Shown here: in pieces, positions 23,185-31,374 of the stretch | Numbering within the stretch: the first letter of the stretch is position 1 | How the letters are laid out: each line of letters starts with the position of its first letter | The notes under the pieces: generated by a model | Seen by the model: the letters and a program-made list of their open reading frames with translations, nothing else | Told to the model about the DNA's origin: nothing | Databases searched by the model: none | Origin: Clostridium sp. K4410.MGS-306 | Lineage (GTDB): Bacteria > Cyanobacteriota > Vampirovibrionia > Gastranaerophilales > Gastranaerophilaceae | Direction of reading: 5' to 3' | Assembly: GCA_000980375.1 (NCBI GenBank) | Contig: LARD01000007.1 | Location: forward strand, 1 to 64,000 | Length of the DNA: 64,000 bases | Position numbers and translations under genes: made by a program

Positions 23185-26127
23185 ATGAAGTTGGATGGTC
23201 TTAAACTAAACAATAATATACAAACGCCTGTGCAAGGCAATGTGCGAAATAACGTTTCAAATGCTATAGAAAATCAAACTCTGACGGCGCCGACACAGAT
23301 TGACTCTCAACGGGTTGAGGGTGCAACCTCAAGCGCTGCTTCAAATCCAATAAACAATAAAGCAGCTGAAACGTTAAAAGCACAGGTGCTTGCACAGGCT
23401 CCTATTTCATATTCGTATGTGAGAGATATTAAGCTTCCGTTTTCTCCTCCTGCAAAGCTTTTTAAACTGGCAAACGGCCAGAAAGTAGCTGTGCTTGAGA
23501 AAAAAGGTCCTACTGTTCTTGAAACATACTACAACGTCGGCTCTATGAACGAGCCTGATGATAAAAGAGGCATCAGCCATTTTAATGAACACATGGCGTT
23601 TAACGGCTCAAAAAGCCCCACCGGCGGAGGGCTCAAAGCCGGAGACTTTTTCAGAATTGTCAATGAACTGGGTGCTATTACAAATGCTTCCACAGGTTTT
23701 TCGCAGACCAACTACTTTGTAACGTCGCAGCTTCTCGGCAAAGGCAATGTGTTTGATTCAACAGCCTATATCCAGTCGGAACAGCTTCAGTATCCTGAAC
23801 ATACAGAAGAAATGGTTGAAAAAGAAAAAGGCCCTGTTACTTCTGAAATCAGCATGGTTGGTGACCAGAGCGAGAATATTGCACTCAATAACTGTGTAAG
23901 AAACCTTTTTCAAATCCAATCAACTTCGTCTGATTTAGTTGCAGGTTCTATTTCCAATATAAACAAACTCACAAGAAAAGACACGCTTGACTATTACAAC
24001 CTGTGGTACACTCCGGACAACTGCGCAACCGTTGTCACAGGCGAGGTTCCTGCTGTTGAAGCAATAAATACAATTGCAAAATACTTTAACAAAAGTGCTT
24101 ATGTTCCTGTTCAAAACAGAAAATATCAGGAATTTAACGGTATACAAAAACCTGTCAGGGTCGATGTAAAAATGCCAAAAGCCCAGTCTAGCATTTTTGC
24201 ACTCGGTTTTGCAGGGCCAAAAAACAATTCCACTAAAGAAAATATTGAGATGGAAGTGCTTATGACAGCACTTTTGGGTTACAAAAACGCAAGAATCAGC
24301 AGAGCATTGAATAAAATTCAATCCAGCGCAATGATGAACATCGAAAGAGTGGGCAACCGTCCAACAGACCCCAAGGCCATAATAATTGCGTCTCAATCTA
24401 CACCTCAAAAAACAGAAGATGTAATAAAAACAGTCTACGCTGAAATAAACAAGCTTTCACAAAAACCGCTTACACAAGAAGAGCTCGACACAACCAAAAA
24501 GATTTTGAAAATGACCTATTCAAAAGTGTCTGAAAACTCGCAGCTTTTAAATAATTTGATAGGCAATGCGCTTTTGGATGATGACCTTGCATATGTGGAA
24601 AATTATCTTCCGATTTTAGACAGCATAACAGCTGCTGATATTTCAGCTTTTGCAAAGAAATATCTGGATTTGAACAAGGCCTCTTTATCTGTTGTGCATC
24701 CCGAAAATTTAGAAGACACATCTATCATGGCCAATTATCAAAACGCAAACAAAAAGTTTGATGTAAGACTTTCTCAAATGACTCCGTCAGCAAATGTAAA
24801 TACAGTGTCTTTTAAAGGCCGTATCGAAGACAAGATGATGGATTTGAGCAAGGTTAAGCAGTACAAGCTTGCAAATAACATGGAGATTGTATTAAACCCT
24901 AACAAGTCTGATATTTCTACATCTGAAATAGTTTTGCAAACAACACAACCGGCTGATGTAAAACCTGCTGTGCCCGCAATACTTTCCGTGATTCTTAACG
25001 AAGGCTCTAAAGACAAAAACTATGATGCTTTTTACAAAGATGTTTACAAAGCCGGCATGTCTTTAAAATTTGATGCGGATTTTCAATCCGTAAGTGCAAA
25101 CGTTACTTCTCTTGCATCAGACACAGGCATGGCAATTGACCTTATCAAAGAGGTTTTTGAGCAGCCAAGATTCAGCGAAAAAAGCTTTAACTATGCAAAA
25201 GAGCTTGTCAGAGAAGCTGTCTCAAATATTGATGCTTCAGCTTCGGAAATCGCATCAAATGCTCTGTTCCCTAATCTAACAGAGTTTGCAACTAAAGAGC
25301 AGGTGCTCGCATCTATTGATGAAATAACCATGGATGATGTAAAAAGCTTTTTTAATTACATAAAACAAAACGCTATGGCAAAGGGCGTTTTTACAGCTCC
25401 TTTTGAAAAAAATCCTAATCTTGAAAACGCGGTTGTTTCAAAATTGTCTGCCGGATTAGGTGACTTTAAAGAATTCAGCACAGAGCATTTTAAATCTTTT
25501 GCACCTGTTGCTCAAAATCAGGTTTTAACAAAAGCACAGCAAAGAAATCAGGCTGATATTATTCAGGCATACAAATTTAAAACAAACTACAACCCCAAAG
25601 ACCACGCAGTGTTTACACTGTTAAACACAATTCTTGGCGGAGGACCGTCATCTCGTCTTTTTGAAGATTTGAGAGAAAAACAAAAACTGGCTTACAGAGT
25701 AGAATCCAATATTGATTTTGTTGGCGATACAGGCGTTGTGTCTCTCGGTATCAAAACAACTACAGACAATCCGTCAGAAAATATACAACAATACGACAAC
25801 GTAAAAAAATCGTTGGATGGATTTAAAAACCATATTGAAAAAATGAAAAACGAGCTTGTTACTCCCCAAGAGCTTGAGGCAGCAAAGCTTATGATTAAAA
25901 CAAAACTCTTAAATTCCATTGAAACATCAGACTCTCAAACAGCTGTGCTAAACAGTTCAAAAGACTCTTTAAACGGTATTGCAACGGTTAATGACAGCCT
26001 AAAACTCATAGACGAAGTGAGTGCTCAGGATATTCAAAACGCCGCAAAATACATCTTTAGCGGAAATTCTATTACCTCAATTCTTGCAAGCCAAAAAACG
26101 CTTGATAACATGAATTTATCTGAATGA
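23185..26127 (+). CDS. Two-lobed M16-family metallopeptidase with SFKG linker
   Basis: The 980-residue protein is a pitrilysin-type zinc peptidase. The inverted zinc motif is in ISHFNEHMAFNG (HxxEH, about residue 130), with the third ligand Glu expected in EKEKGPVTSEISM some 75 residues on. The C-terminal lobe has the partner signature ILGGGPSSRLFEDLREKQKLAYRV. The first 75 residues are Asn/Gln/Thr-rich, begin MKLDGLKLNNN and have no signal peptide. Between the lobes, at residues 541-545, is VSFKGR, the same tetrapeptide seen near the N-termini of other proteins here. The gene is monocistronic; it converges on a TPR gene with only 3 bp between the stops. The substrate is unknown. Confidence 0.92.
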   Translation: MKLDGLKLNNNIQTPVQGNVRNNVSNAIENQTLTAPTQIDSQRVEGATSSAASNPINNKAAETLKAQVLAQAPISYSYVRDIKLPFSPPAKLFKLANGQKVAVLEKKGPTVLETYYNVGSMNEPDDKRGISHFNEHMAFNGSKSPTGGGLKAGDFFRIVNELGAITNASTGFSQTNYFVTSQLLGKGNVFDSTAYIQSEQLQYPEHTEEMVEKEKGPVTSEISMVGDQSENIALNNCVRNLFQIQSTSSDLVAGSISNINKLTRKDTLDYYNLWYTPDNCATVVTGEVPAVEAINTIAKYFNKSAYVPVQNRKYQEFNGIQKPVRVDVKMPKAQSSIFALGFAGPKNNSTKENIEMEVLMTALLGYKNARISRALNKIQSSAMMNIERVGNRPTDPKAIIIASQSTPQKTEDVIKTVYAEINKLSQKPLTQEELDTTKKILKMTYSKVSENSQLLNNLIGNALLDDDLAYVENYLPILDSITAADISAFAKKYLDLNKASLSVVHPENLEDTSIMANYQNANKKFDVRLSQMTPSANVNTVSFKGRIEDKMMDLSKVKQYKLANNMEIVLNPNKSDISTSEIVLQTTQPADVKPAVPAILSVILNEGSKDKNYDAFYKDVYKAGMSLKFDADFQSVSANVTSLASDTGMAIDLIKEVFEQPRFSEKSFNYAKELVREAVSNIDASASEIASNALFPNLTEFATKEQVLASIDEITMDDVKSFFNYIKQNAMAKGVFTAPFEKNPNLENAVVSKLSAGLGDFKEFSTEHFKSFAPVAQNQVLTKAQQRNQADIIQAYKFKTNYNPKDHAVFTLLNTILGGGPSSRLFEDLREKQKLAYRVESNIDFVGDTGVVSLGIKTTTDNPSENIQQYDNVKKSLDGFKNHIEKMKNELVTPQELEAAKLMIKTKLLNSIETSDSQTAVLNSSKDSLNGIATVNDSLKLIDEVSAQDIQNAAKYIFSGNSITSILASQKTLDNMNLSE

Positions 26128-26130
26128 CCA

Positions 26131-26904
26131 CTAGTTTAAACGGTTTAAGATATTTTGAATCTGTTCTTTTTCTTCCTGCGGAATGTCGAACTTGAGGTAT
26201 TCTTCATAATACTCTTTTGCGTCTTCCATATCACCGCGCGCCATAAACAGCATACCCAGACGCTTGTAGCCCAGCGGGAATTTGTCGTTTACGGCAATAC
26301 TTTTTAAAAGGTTTGATATTGCTTTGTCGATTTCGTCATTAGCCTCGTAAGCAAGAGCTGTCTGATAGAATATCAGTTCGTTGTCTTCAATATAATTTAA
26401 AACTTCTTCAAAGTTAGCAATGGCGCTGTCATAATCACCCAGCTCAAAATAGACCATTCCAAGGTCCCAATTTGCGTCATAGTTTTTTGGAGCAAGCTCT
26501 AAGACAGAATCAAGCGCATCAATTGCATCGTCATAGCGTTTGTCTTCAATATAGATTCTGGCAAGGTAGTGTCTCAAAGCAGCATTGTCACTAACAAGCG
26601 CAATAGCTCCTTGCAAAAGGTCGATTGCATCCCAAAGGCGGTTTTCTTTGTAATAAATATCAGCAAGGTTGATGTAGGTTTCCACCATTTTGTCATCAAT
26701 GAAAAGCGCTTTTTTAAAATATTCTTCGGCCATTGTTGTCTGGCCGAGGTGCGAATAGCACAGGCCTATATTATTATACAGGTGCGGATTTTTGTTATCC
26801 TTATCAAGAAGCTTTTTAAATTCTTCCATCGCACCTTCATAATCTCTTTTTTTAAAAAGAGTCATAGCGCTTTCAAGCTGTGTATCAAAGTTTTTTTCTT
26901 CCAT
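26131..26904 (-). CDS. TPR-repeat protein
   Basis: The 257 residues consist almost wholly of tetratricopeptide repeats, about six, such as PHLYNNIGLCYSHLGQTTMAEEYFKKAL and NYDANWDLGMVYFELGDYDSAIANF. It has no signal peptide or membrane span and is strongly acidic. It is likely a cytoplasmic scaffold or cochaperone-type protein. It has no clear functional partner nearby; glutaredoxin lies 62 bp upstream on the same strand. Confidence 0.85.
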   Translation of the reverse strand: MEEKNFDTQLESAMTLFKKRDYEGAMEEFKKLLDKDNKNPHLYNNIGLCYSHLGQTTMAEEYFKKALFIDDKMVETYINLADIYYKENRLWDAIDLLQGAIALVSDNAALRHYLARIYIEDKRYDDAIDALDSVLELAPKNYDANWDLGMVYFELGDYDSAIANFEEVLNYIEDNELIFYQTALAYEANDEIDKAISNLLKSIAVNDKFPLGYKRLGMLFMARGDMEDAKEYYEEYLKFDIPQEEKEQIQNILNRLN

Positions 26905-26966
26905 AAATATAAATCCGCCTTTATCGCTTTGTCATCGTTATTATATTTAATTATAGACGAAAAAAA

Positions 26967-27239
26967 CTAGTTTAGATAATCGTTAAGCTTTCCGGAATTT
27001 ATGAGCTCCTTGAGCTCTGTATAACCTCCGACATGTTTACCGTTTATCACAACTTGAGGCACGGTTGCACGGCCTGTAGGGATATCAAAAAGCTCTGCAA
27101 GCATTTTTCGTATGTCTTCTTCATTTTGCGAGATGTCATACTCTGTGTAGTCCAGATAATTGTCTTTGAGCTTTTCTTTAGCTTTTATGCAAAACGGACA
27201 TGTTGGAAGTGTGTATATTTCAATTTCATTCTTAGTCAT
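26967..27239 (-). CDS. Glutaredoxin
   Basis: A 90-residue thioredoxin-fold dithiol oxidoreductase. EIYTLPTCPFCIKAKEKL carries the CPFC active site, TVPQVVINGKHVGGYTEL supplies the cis-Pro and the glutathione-binding GG. The insertion EDIRKMLAELFDIPTGRAT is longer than in the shortest glutaredoxins but within range. It reduces disulfides or mixed thiols in the cytoplasm. TATAAT lies only about 10 bases before the ATG on the same strand, so the mRNA may be leaderless if that -10 is used. Confidence 0.93.
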   Translation of the reverse strand: MTKNEIEIYTLPTCPFCIKAKEKLKDNYLDYTEYDISQNEEDIRKMLAELFDIPTGRATVPQVVINGKHVGGYTELKELINSGKLNDYLN

Positions 27240-27290
27240 AGTGCAATTATACCGGCAGACGGCATCTGTTTCATTGCCGGAAGGTATAAT

Positions 27291-27758
27291 CTATGCATTT
27301 AAAATATGAGACAAAAGTGCATTGGCTATATCCACAAGCGTGTTGGCAAGAAAAACAAGCATCAACAGTATGGCAAACCATTTTTGTATATCTTTTACAA
27401 GAATGATTCTTTTGTTTGAGCGTTTGTCTGTGAGTTCTTTGTATTCGTCTTTGTTAGGTGCTTTTGGCAGATCTTCTTCCAGCTTTTCTATAACAGCATT
27501 GTATTTGATTTTTATAATTGTGGAGTATGCATCCTGATTGGATATCCACATTATGCAAGACGCAATGCCGAAAATTTCAAGACCCAGTAACAGAAAAAAC
27601 TGCGAGGGCATAATCATTTTTGCAAAAATGAGGCTGAATAAAAACACTGCCGAAAAAATCATGAAAAATCTGTTAATCATAAAAGAGCGGTTGATAAAAC
27701 TCTCTTTCATTTCGTTATAAATTCTGTATTGCTCGAGTATTAAATGTTTTTCGTCCAT
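27291..27758 (-). CDS. RipA-like small membrane protein
   Basis: Starting at ATG 27758 (CCGGAG upstream) gives 155 residues; the frame is open 27 codons further but without support. It begins MDEKHLILEQYRIYNEMKES and has two hydrophobic hairpins (FFMIFSAVFLFSLIFAK with FFLLLGLEIFGIASCIMWI, and a C-terminal FAILLMLVFLANTLVDIA). Between them is a cytoplasmic helix with KIKYNAVIEKLEEDLPKAPNKDEY. The order resembles the RipA family of octameric membrane proteins, which I suggest tentatively. Function unknown. Confidence 0.6.
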   Translation of the reverse strand: MDEKHLILEQYRIYNEMKESFINRSFMINRFFMIFSAVFLFSLIFAKMIMPSQFFLLLGLEIFGIASCIMWISNQDAYSTIIKIKYNAVIEKLEEDLPKAPNKDEYKELTDKRSNKRIILVKDIQKWFAILLMLVFLANTLVDIANALLSHILNA

Positions 27759-27849
27759 AATAAACTCCGGAATTTTTAGTAATGCATTTATTTTAGCATA
27801 ATAGTGAATTTTTGTTACATTTGCTGACATAAATGGCAAAAAAATACTT

Positions 27850-28006
27850 TCAGGCGTTTTATACTTGTAACAAGTAATCCAGAATCGTAAGCTGCCGAAA
27901 ACTTATCGTTTCCGTCATCTTACTCACTTTTTTAAGTGAGACTCGCCTGACACCACAATTGGTGATTTACCTATACAAGTGAAGCACGGCTCAAACAAGT
28001 AAGGAG
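27850..28006 (+). ncRNA. Structured RNA leader, possible riboswitch-like element
   Basis: A closing stem TCAGGCG (27850-27856) pairs exactly with CGCCTGA (27944-27950). Inside it are hairpins ACTTG/CAAGT (27863-27875) and CTCACTT/AAGTGAG (27923-27940), and a weaker CGTAAG/CTTATCG arm (27886-27908). After it comes CACCA/TGGTG (27951-27964). CTTACT (27919-27924) could alternatively pair with AGTAAG (27998-28003), which overlaps the AAGGAG of the 110-residue gene. A multibranch domain with a possible anti-Shine-Dalgarno switch is therefore present. It does not match any riboswitch consensus I know. Confidence 0.5.
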
Positions 28007-28013
28007 TGTAAAA

Positions 28014-28346
28014 ATGATTCAATCCGTAAATACAGTAAGCTCAAATACAAATTGCTGCGGTACTAAAAGAAAACAGTCATTCGGACGTACAGATTCCGAG
28101 TATAAACAGCCTTCCAAAGCCGGAAGATTGGCAGCTTATACAGCTACACAATTTGCAGCAGGCGCTGTAGTGAGCGGTATTTTTGACGGAATGACAAACC
28201 TGTACAGGAAAGTAGCCAAAAATAAAGATTTGCTCAAGCTAAAAGAAATGGGTGTTCGTGCAGGATTTACCGGTGCTTGTTTTGCTGTAATCGGTCTTGT
28301 GTTCACGGCAATCGGTGCTATGATGGCTAAAAAACATAAAGACTAA
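28014..28346 (+). CDS. Small two-helix membrane protein with SFGR tag
   Basis: The 110-residue protein starts MIQSVNTVSSNTNCCGTKRK, followed by QSFGRTD at residues 21-27, then two membrane-spanning stretches (TATQFAAGAVVSGIFDGM, and AGFTGACFAVIGLVFTAIGAM) and a Lys/His-rich end. AAGGAG lies nine bases before the ATG. A folded leader RNA precedes it, and the amidohydrolase follows after a few bases, so the two form an operon. Function unknown; the N-terminal tag links it to the other SFxx proteins. Confidence 0.75.
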   Translation: MIQSVNTVSSNTNCCGTKRKQSFGRTDSEYKQPSKAGRLAAYTATQFAAGAVVSGIFDGMTNLYRKVAKNKDLLKLKEMGVRAGFTGACFAVIGLVFTAIGAMMAKKHKD

Positions 28347-28377
28347 ATTGCAGCTTTTGCTTATATTTGAAATTTAT

Positions 28378-29544
28378 ATGATGAAAGTCACGAGGAGTAA
28401 AAATATTAGTTTTAAAGGTAAAATTATCGACGCTCACACACACGTTGGAAAATGGGGGCAGGCTTTGTATTCCCAAAATGACCTTGATATTTTTATTAAA
28501 TCGTCTCTTGATTGCGGAGATGTGATTGAAAAAATGATTGTGTCAAACCTGAGCTGTATCGAGCCCGAAGGCATTCTTGATGAAATGCAGGGAAATAAAC
28601 AGCTTTTAGAAATTGCAAAAAATAACCCCAAAATAGCGCCTCTTGCCGTTTGCCAGCCTAATATTACTAATGGTGATACAACGCTGATTGAAAGACTATT
28701 TAAAGAGAATCCGGACAGCTTTGTGGGTCTTAAGTTCCACCCCAAAAGTATGCAGTTGTCTGCGTCTGACAGGGCATATGACTCTTATCTGGATTTTGCG
28801 CACAATCATAATCTGCCTTGCCTTTTTCATTCAGACAGAACATTTGATGTTGATTACGGCCAGGGCAATATTGTGAAAAGATGCGAGTATTCCAGGCCTG
28901 ACCAGATTTATGAGCTTGCCAAAAGACATAAAGATGTCCCTGTAATACTGGGCCATATGGGCGGCAACACCGGAAACAATACAAAAGCTGCCGTTGATAT
29001 TATGGTTGAATCAATAGAAAATAATTCCGCTAAATTATATGCTGATATTTCCTGGGTAAATGCAGATACAACAGAGAAACCGGATATTATTGAAGCTATA
29101 AAAATGTTGAAAAATACATCAAAAGGTGATAAAACAGACAGGCTATTATTCGGTACTGACGCGCCGATAGGCAGATTTGGCGCAAACGGTGAAAACGGCC
29201 TGAAACCTCGTGAAGCTTACCAAAAAGTTGTGACTGATGTCAAAAATGCTATAAAAAATGCTTTTTCTCAAAAAGAAGCAGATGAGTTAATAGAAAAAAT
29301 ATTCTACAAAAATGCAGATAATTTGTTTTTTTCTAAATCGCAAAAAAGAGCTGTTTTGAAAAAATTGCCTGTTTATACAGGAATTGCTGTTTTGGGTGTT
29401 GCGCTGTCTTTTGTGGGTGTAAAAATGCATAATAAAAAGGATATACCTGTATTAAAAAATATTCAAAATGAACAATCTGCTAATAAAACAGACACATTTG
29501 CCAGCGGCTCAAAAATATTTTCATCTTTTAGTATAAATTATTAA
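28378..29544 (+). CDS. Amidohydrolase-family protein with SFKG tag and C-terminal membrane helix
   Basis: Starts at one of two adjacent ATGs (28378 or 28381) with no clear Shine-Dalgarno sequence, so coupling to the preceding gene is likely; a TTG at 28348 is less likely. MKVTRSKNISFKGK is followed at once by the amidohydrolase-2 metal motif IIDAHTHVGKWG. Further ligands appear in VGLKFHPKS, CLFHSDRTF, VILGHMGGNT and LFGTDAPIG. The order resembles TIM-barrel hydrolases and decarboxylases (PF04909 type). Unusually, a hydrophobic segment (YTGIAVLGVALSFVGVKM) follows the barrel, then a short Ser/Asn-rich tail. The substrate is unknown. 388 residues. Confidence 0.82.
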   Translation: MMKVTRSKNISFKGKIIDAHTHVGKWGQALYSQNDLDIFIKSSLDCGDVIEKMIVSNLSCIEPEGILDEMQGNKQLLEIAKNNPKIAPLAVCQPNITNGDTTLIERLFKENPDSFVGLKFHPKSMQLSASDRAYDSYLDFAHNHNLPCLFHSDRTFDVDYGQGNIVKRCEYSRPDQIYELAKRHKDVPVILGHMGGNTGNNTKAAVDIMVESIENNSAKLYADISWVNADTTEKPDIIEAIKMLKNTSKGDKTDRLLFGTDAPIGRFGANGENGLKPREAYQKVVTDVKNAIKNAFSQKEADELIEKIFYKNADNLFFSKSQKRAVLKKLPVYTGIAVLGVALSFVGVKMHNKKDIPVLKNIQNEQSANKTDTFASGSKIFSSFSINY

Positions 29545-29593
29545 AAGGTAATCTTTTTGCTCTTTATAGTTGAATATTTTTATGGTTAAGATA

Positions 29594-30487
29594 TCAACCT
29601 TTCAGTAATTCCTTAAATTGCTTTGCTGTATTAAAATAGGAATTTATTTCTTTAAAATTTATTTGCCCTTTTATTCCGAATCCGTCTCTGTATAAAAATT
29701 CAATATCACCGTTCCAAATTGCACTGTCAGTGATTTTCATGGCTTCAAAAATATTCTTATCATACAAAGTGTATCGGTCTCCATACATATCGTATCGGAA
29801 ATCATTACTTTTTATTCTTTTTACAAAACCCAATTTAGGGTAATTTATAAAGTTTAAATTTTCATCAAGATTACTTGCTATTTTTTTTGTAATTGTTTCT
29901 GACATATATTCAAGCATGTTTTCTTTAGAATAATTTCCGTTGTAAAATTTAGCCCAAAAAGCAGTGATTTTTCTACTATGCAATTCGTCCCAAATGGCAT
30001 TTGCTTTTTCTAGGCCATGATTTTTGATTATATTTTCATAATGTGCATTATGACTAAATTCATGTATAAATGTTGCAAGAAAATGTTTTGTTGGATGAAA
30101 GTAATTTTGACTTTCTTCCATTTTGTTTAAAAGATTAATGTCATAAAAATTCTTTATATCCGAGTTAATTGTTACATGCTTTAATATGCTGTAATAGCTA
30201 CCCGCTGTATATTTATCTTGTATTGGTTCAAACGTTAAACTTTTTGGAATTGATAAATTATATTTTTTAAAAATTTCAACAGTTTTTTCTGTACAAGCAG
30301 CTACGGTTTTGCATCCTTTAAAATCTGCTAAAAAACCCATGTTGGAAAGCTTTGTTGTTATTTTATTTACATCGGCATGTTTAACATATTCTACAAAAGA
30401 ATTTGGCAATCCTGCACGAAAAGATACACGATGTTTTTTACTTTTAATTGGGTTTACGTGATTATTTTGTATATTACCTATTTTCAT
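29594..30487 (-). CDS. Putative HExxH metalloprotease with SFRAG tag
   Basis: The ATG at 30487 (MKIGNIQNNH) begins five bases after the stop of the gene upstream, suggesting coupling; an upstream GTG is possible. The 297-residue protein has a polar leader ending RVSFRAG (residues 20-26). Its centre contains FIHEFSHNAHYENI, a HExxH zinc-peptidase motif, and some 50 residues later MLEYMSETITKKIA offers a Glu third ligand, as in gluzincins. No signal peptide. Similarity to secreted effector-type peptidases is only structural guesswork. Probably an operon with the membrane protein upstream. Confidence 0.65.
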   Translation of the reverse strand: MKIGNIQNNHVNPIKSKKHRVSFRAGLPNSFVEYVKHADVNKITTKLSNMGFLADFKGCKTVAACTEKTVEIFKKYNLSIPKSLTFEPIQDKYTAGSYYSILKHVTINSDIKNFYDINLLNKMEESQNYFHPTKHFLATFIHEFSHNAHYENIIKNHGLEKANAIWDELHSRKITAFWAKFYNGNYSKENMLEYMSETITKKIASNLDENLNFINYPKLGFVKRIKSNDFRYDMYGDRYTLYDKNIFEAMKITDSAIWNGDIEFLYRDGFGIKGQINFKEINSYFNTAKQFKELLKG

Positions 30488-30492
30488 CTTTC

Positions 30493-31086
30493 TTATACAC
30501 CCCACCCGGGAATTGATGCTTTCATAATTTTTCTATAATTCTCGAAAACTGATTCATTTACATTACAAATGGCGTCCCCAATTACTACAAGTTTACCTTT
30601 GGAATATTTTCCTGTTGCATAAGCTTTTTGGTGTTTGTCTTGGTATATTTCGCCGACGTCATAGAGCAAATCGCCATCTTTATAAAAATAAGCTTTAATT
30701 TCTTTCCCCTTTTTTCCTGTGTATGTTTTTTCTTCAATTATGCCTTTGTTGTATCTTGTTCTTTCTATTTTTGAGGAAGTTAATTTTTTTATTTTCCGTT
30801 CGATAACGCCTGTAAACTTTTCCCCGCTTTTTTTGAGGACTGCAATATTGTTGTTGATTTGTATGCCGTTTTTTTCTAAAGTTTGTTCAAAAGTAAGATA
30901 TTTCCTGCTATGCAGGTAAAGTTTACCCGCAATGATTATGGAAGTTATTGCGGCTAATGTGTTGTATAATCCGGCATGTTCATTGTATTTGTCACGAAAA
31001 GTTTTTCTTTCGCCAACTGTCTGGTGAAAAGATTGTTTATGTTTTAAACGAGAAACAGGCGGGGTACCAATACTATTGATTTTCAT
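30493..31086 (-). CDS. Single-pass protein with SFHQ tag, function unknown
   Basis: Starting at ATG 31086 (MKINSIGTPPVSR, AGGGA upstream) gives 197 residues. A short basic leader runs to KQSFHQT at residues 17-23, followed by a possible membrane helix (YNTLAAITSIIIAGKLYL). The rest is a Lys-rich, beta-like domain with GVIERKIKKLTSSKIERTRY and KAYFYKDGDLLYDVGEIY, which repeats the look of toxin-immunity or MORN-like beta repeats but matches none that I can name. It precedes the HExxH gene by a 5-nt gap and is likely its partner. Confidence 0.65.
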   Translation of the reverse strand: MKINSIGTPPVSRLKHKQSFHQTVGERKTFRDKYNEHAGLYNTLAAITSIIIAGKLYLHSRKYLTFEQTLEKNGIQINNNIAVLKKSGEKFTGVIERKIKKLTSSKIERTRYNKGIIEEKTYTGKKGKEIKAYFYKDGDLLYDVGEIYQDKHQKAYATGKYSKGKLVVIGDAICNVNESVFENYRKIMKASIPGWGV

Positions 31087-31236
31087 ATTATCCCTATGAT
31101 GCAATTAAATTTTTACTTATTATAAATAAAGCGTATCCCTTTGTCAATGGGCTTTTGCAATATAAAAAATTGTAAAGATTGTTCTGCGGATTTTAGGCTT
31201 GCTGTAAAAATTTTCATATTTGTGCGAAAATCTTCT

Positions 31237-31259
31237 TAAGATAGCATTATGCTGTCTTA
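31237..31259 (+). other. Stem-loop in the fusA upstream region
   Basis: TAAGATAGCA (31237-31246) pairs with TGCTGTCTTA (31250-31259), with one T-G wobble and a 3-nt loop. It lies in the 288-nt gap before fusA. Role unknown. Confidence 0.4.
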
Positions 31260-31263
31260 TAAA

Positions 31264-31328
31264 TGTCACCCTGAATTTATTTCAGGGTCGCCATGACCTT
31301 GTGATTTTGAATTTATTTCAGAATGACA
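31264..31328. repeat. Short dispersed-type repeat with TGTCA/TGACA ends
   Basis: The 65-bp segment starts TGTCACCCTGAA and ends TTCAGAATGACA. It contains a perfect hairpin ACCCTGAA/TTCAGGGT (31268-31288) and two copies of TGAATTTATTTCAG. The TGTCA-YYCTGAA end resembles small palindromic repeats scattered in many bacterial genomes. Only one copy is present in this window. Confidence 0.55.
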
Positions 31329-31374
31329 AAAAAATATAATAGTAGTACTAGTTAAATAAAAAAGGAAAAACGAA

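Noticed and set aside
27240..27290. Inverted CCGGCA/TGCCGG and two opposite TATAAT words between glutaredoxin and the RipA-like gene
   Set aside because: The hexamers lack -35 partners and the repeat is short; too weak to list as a regulatory site.
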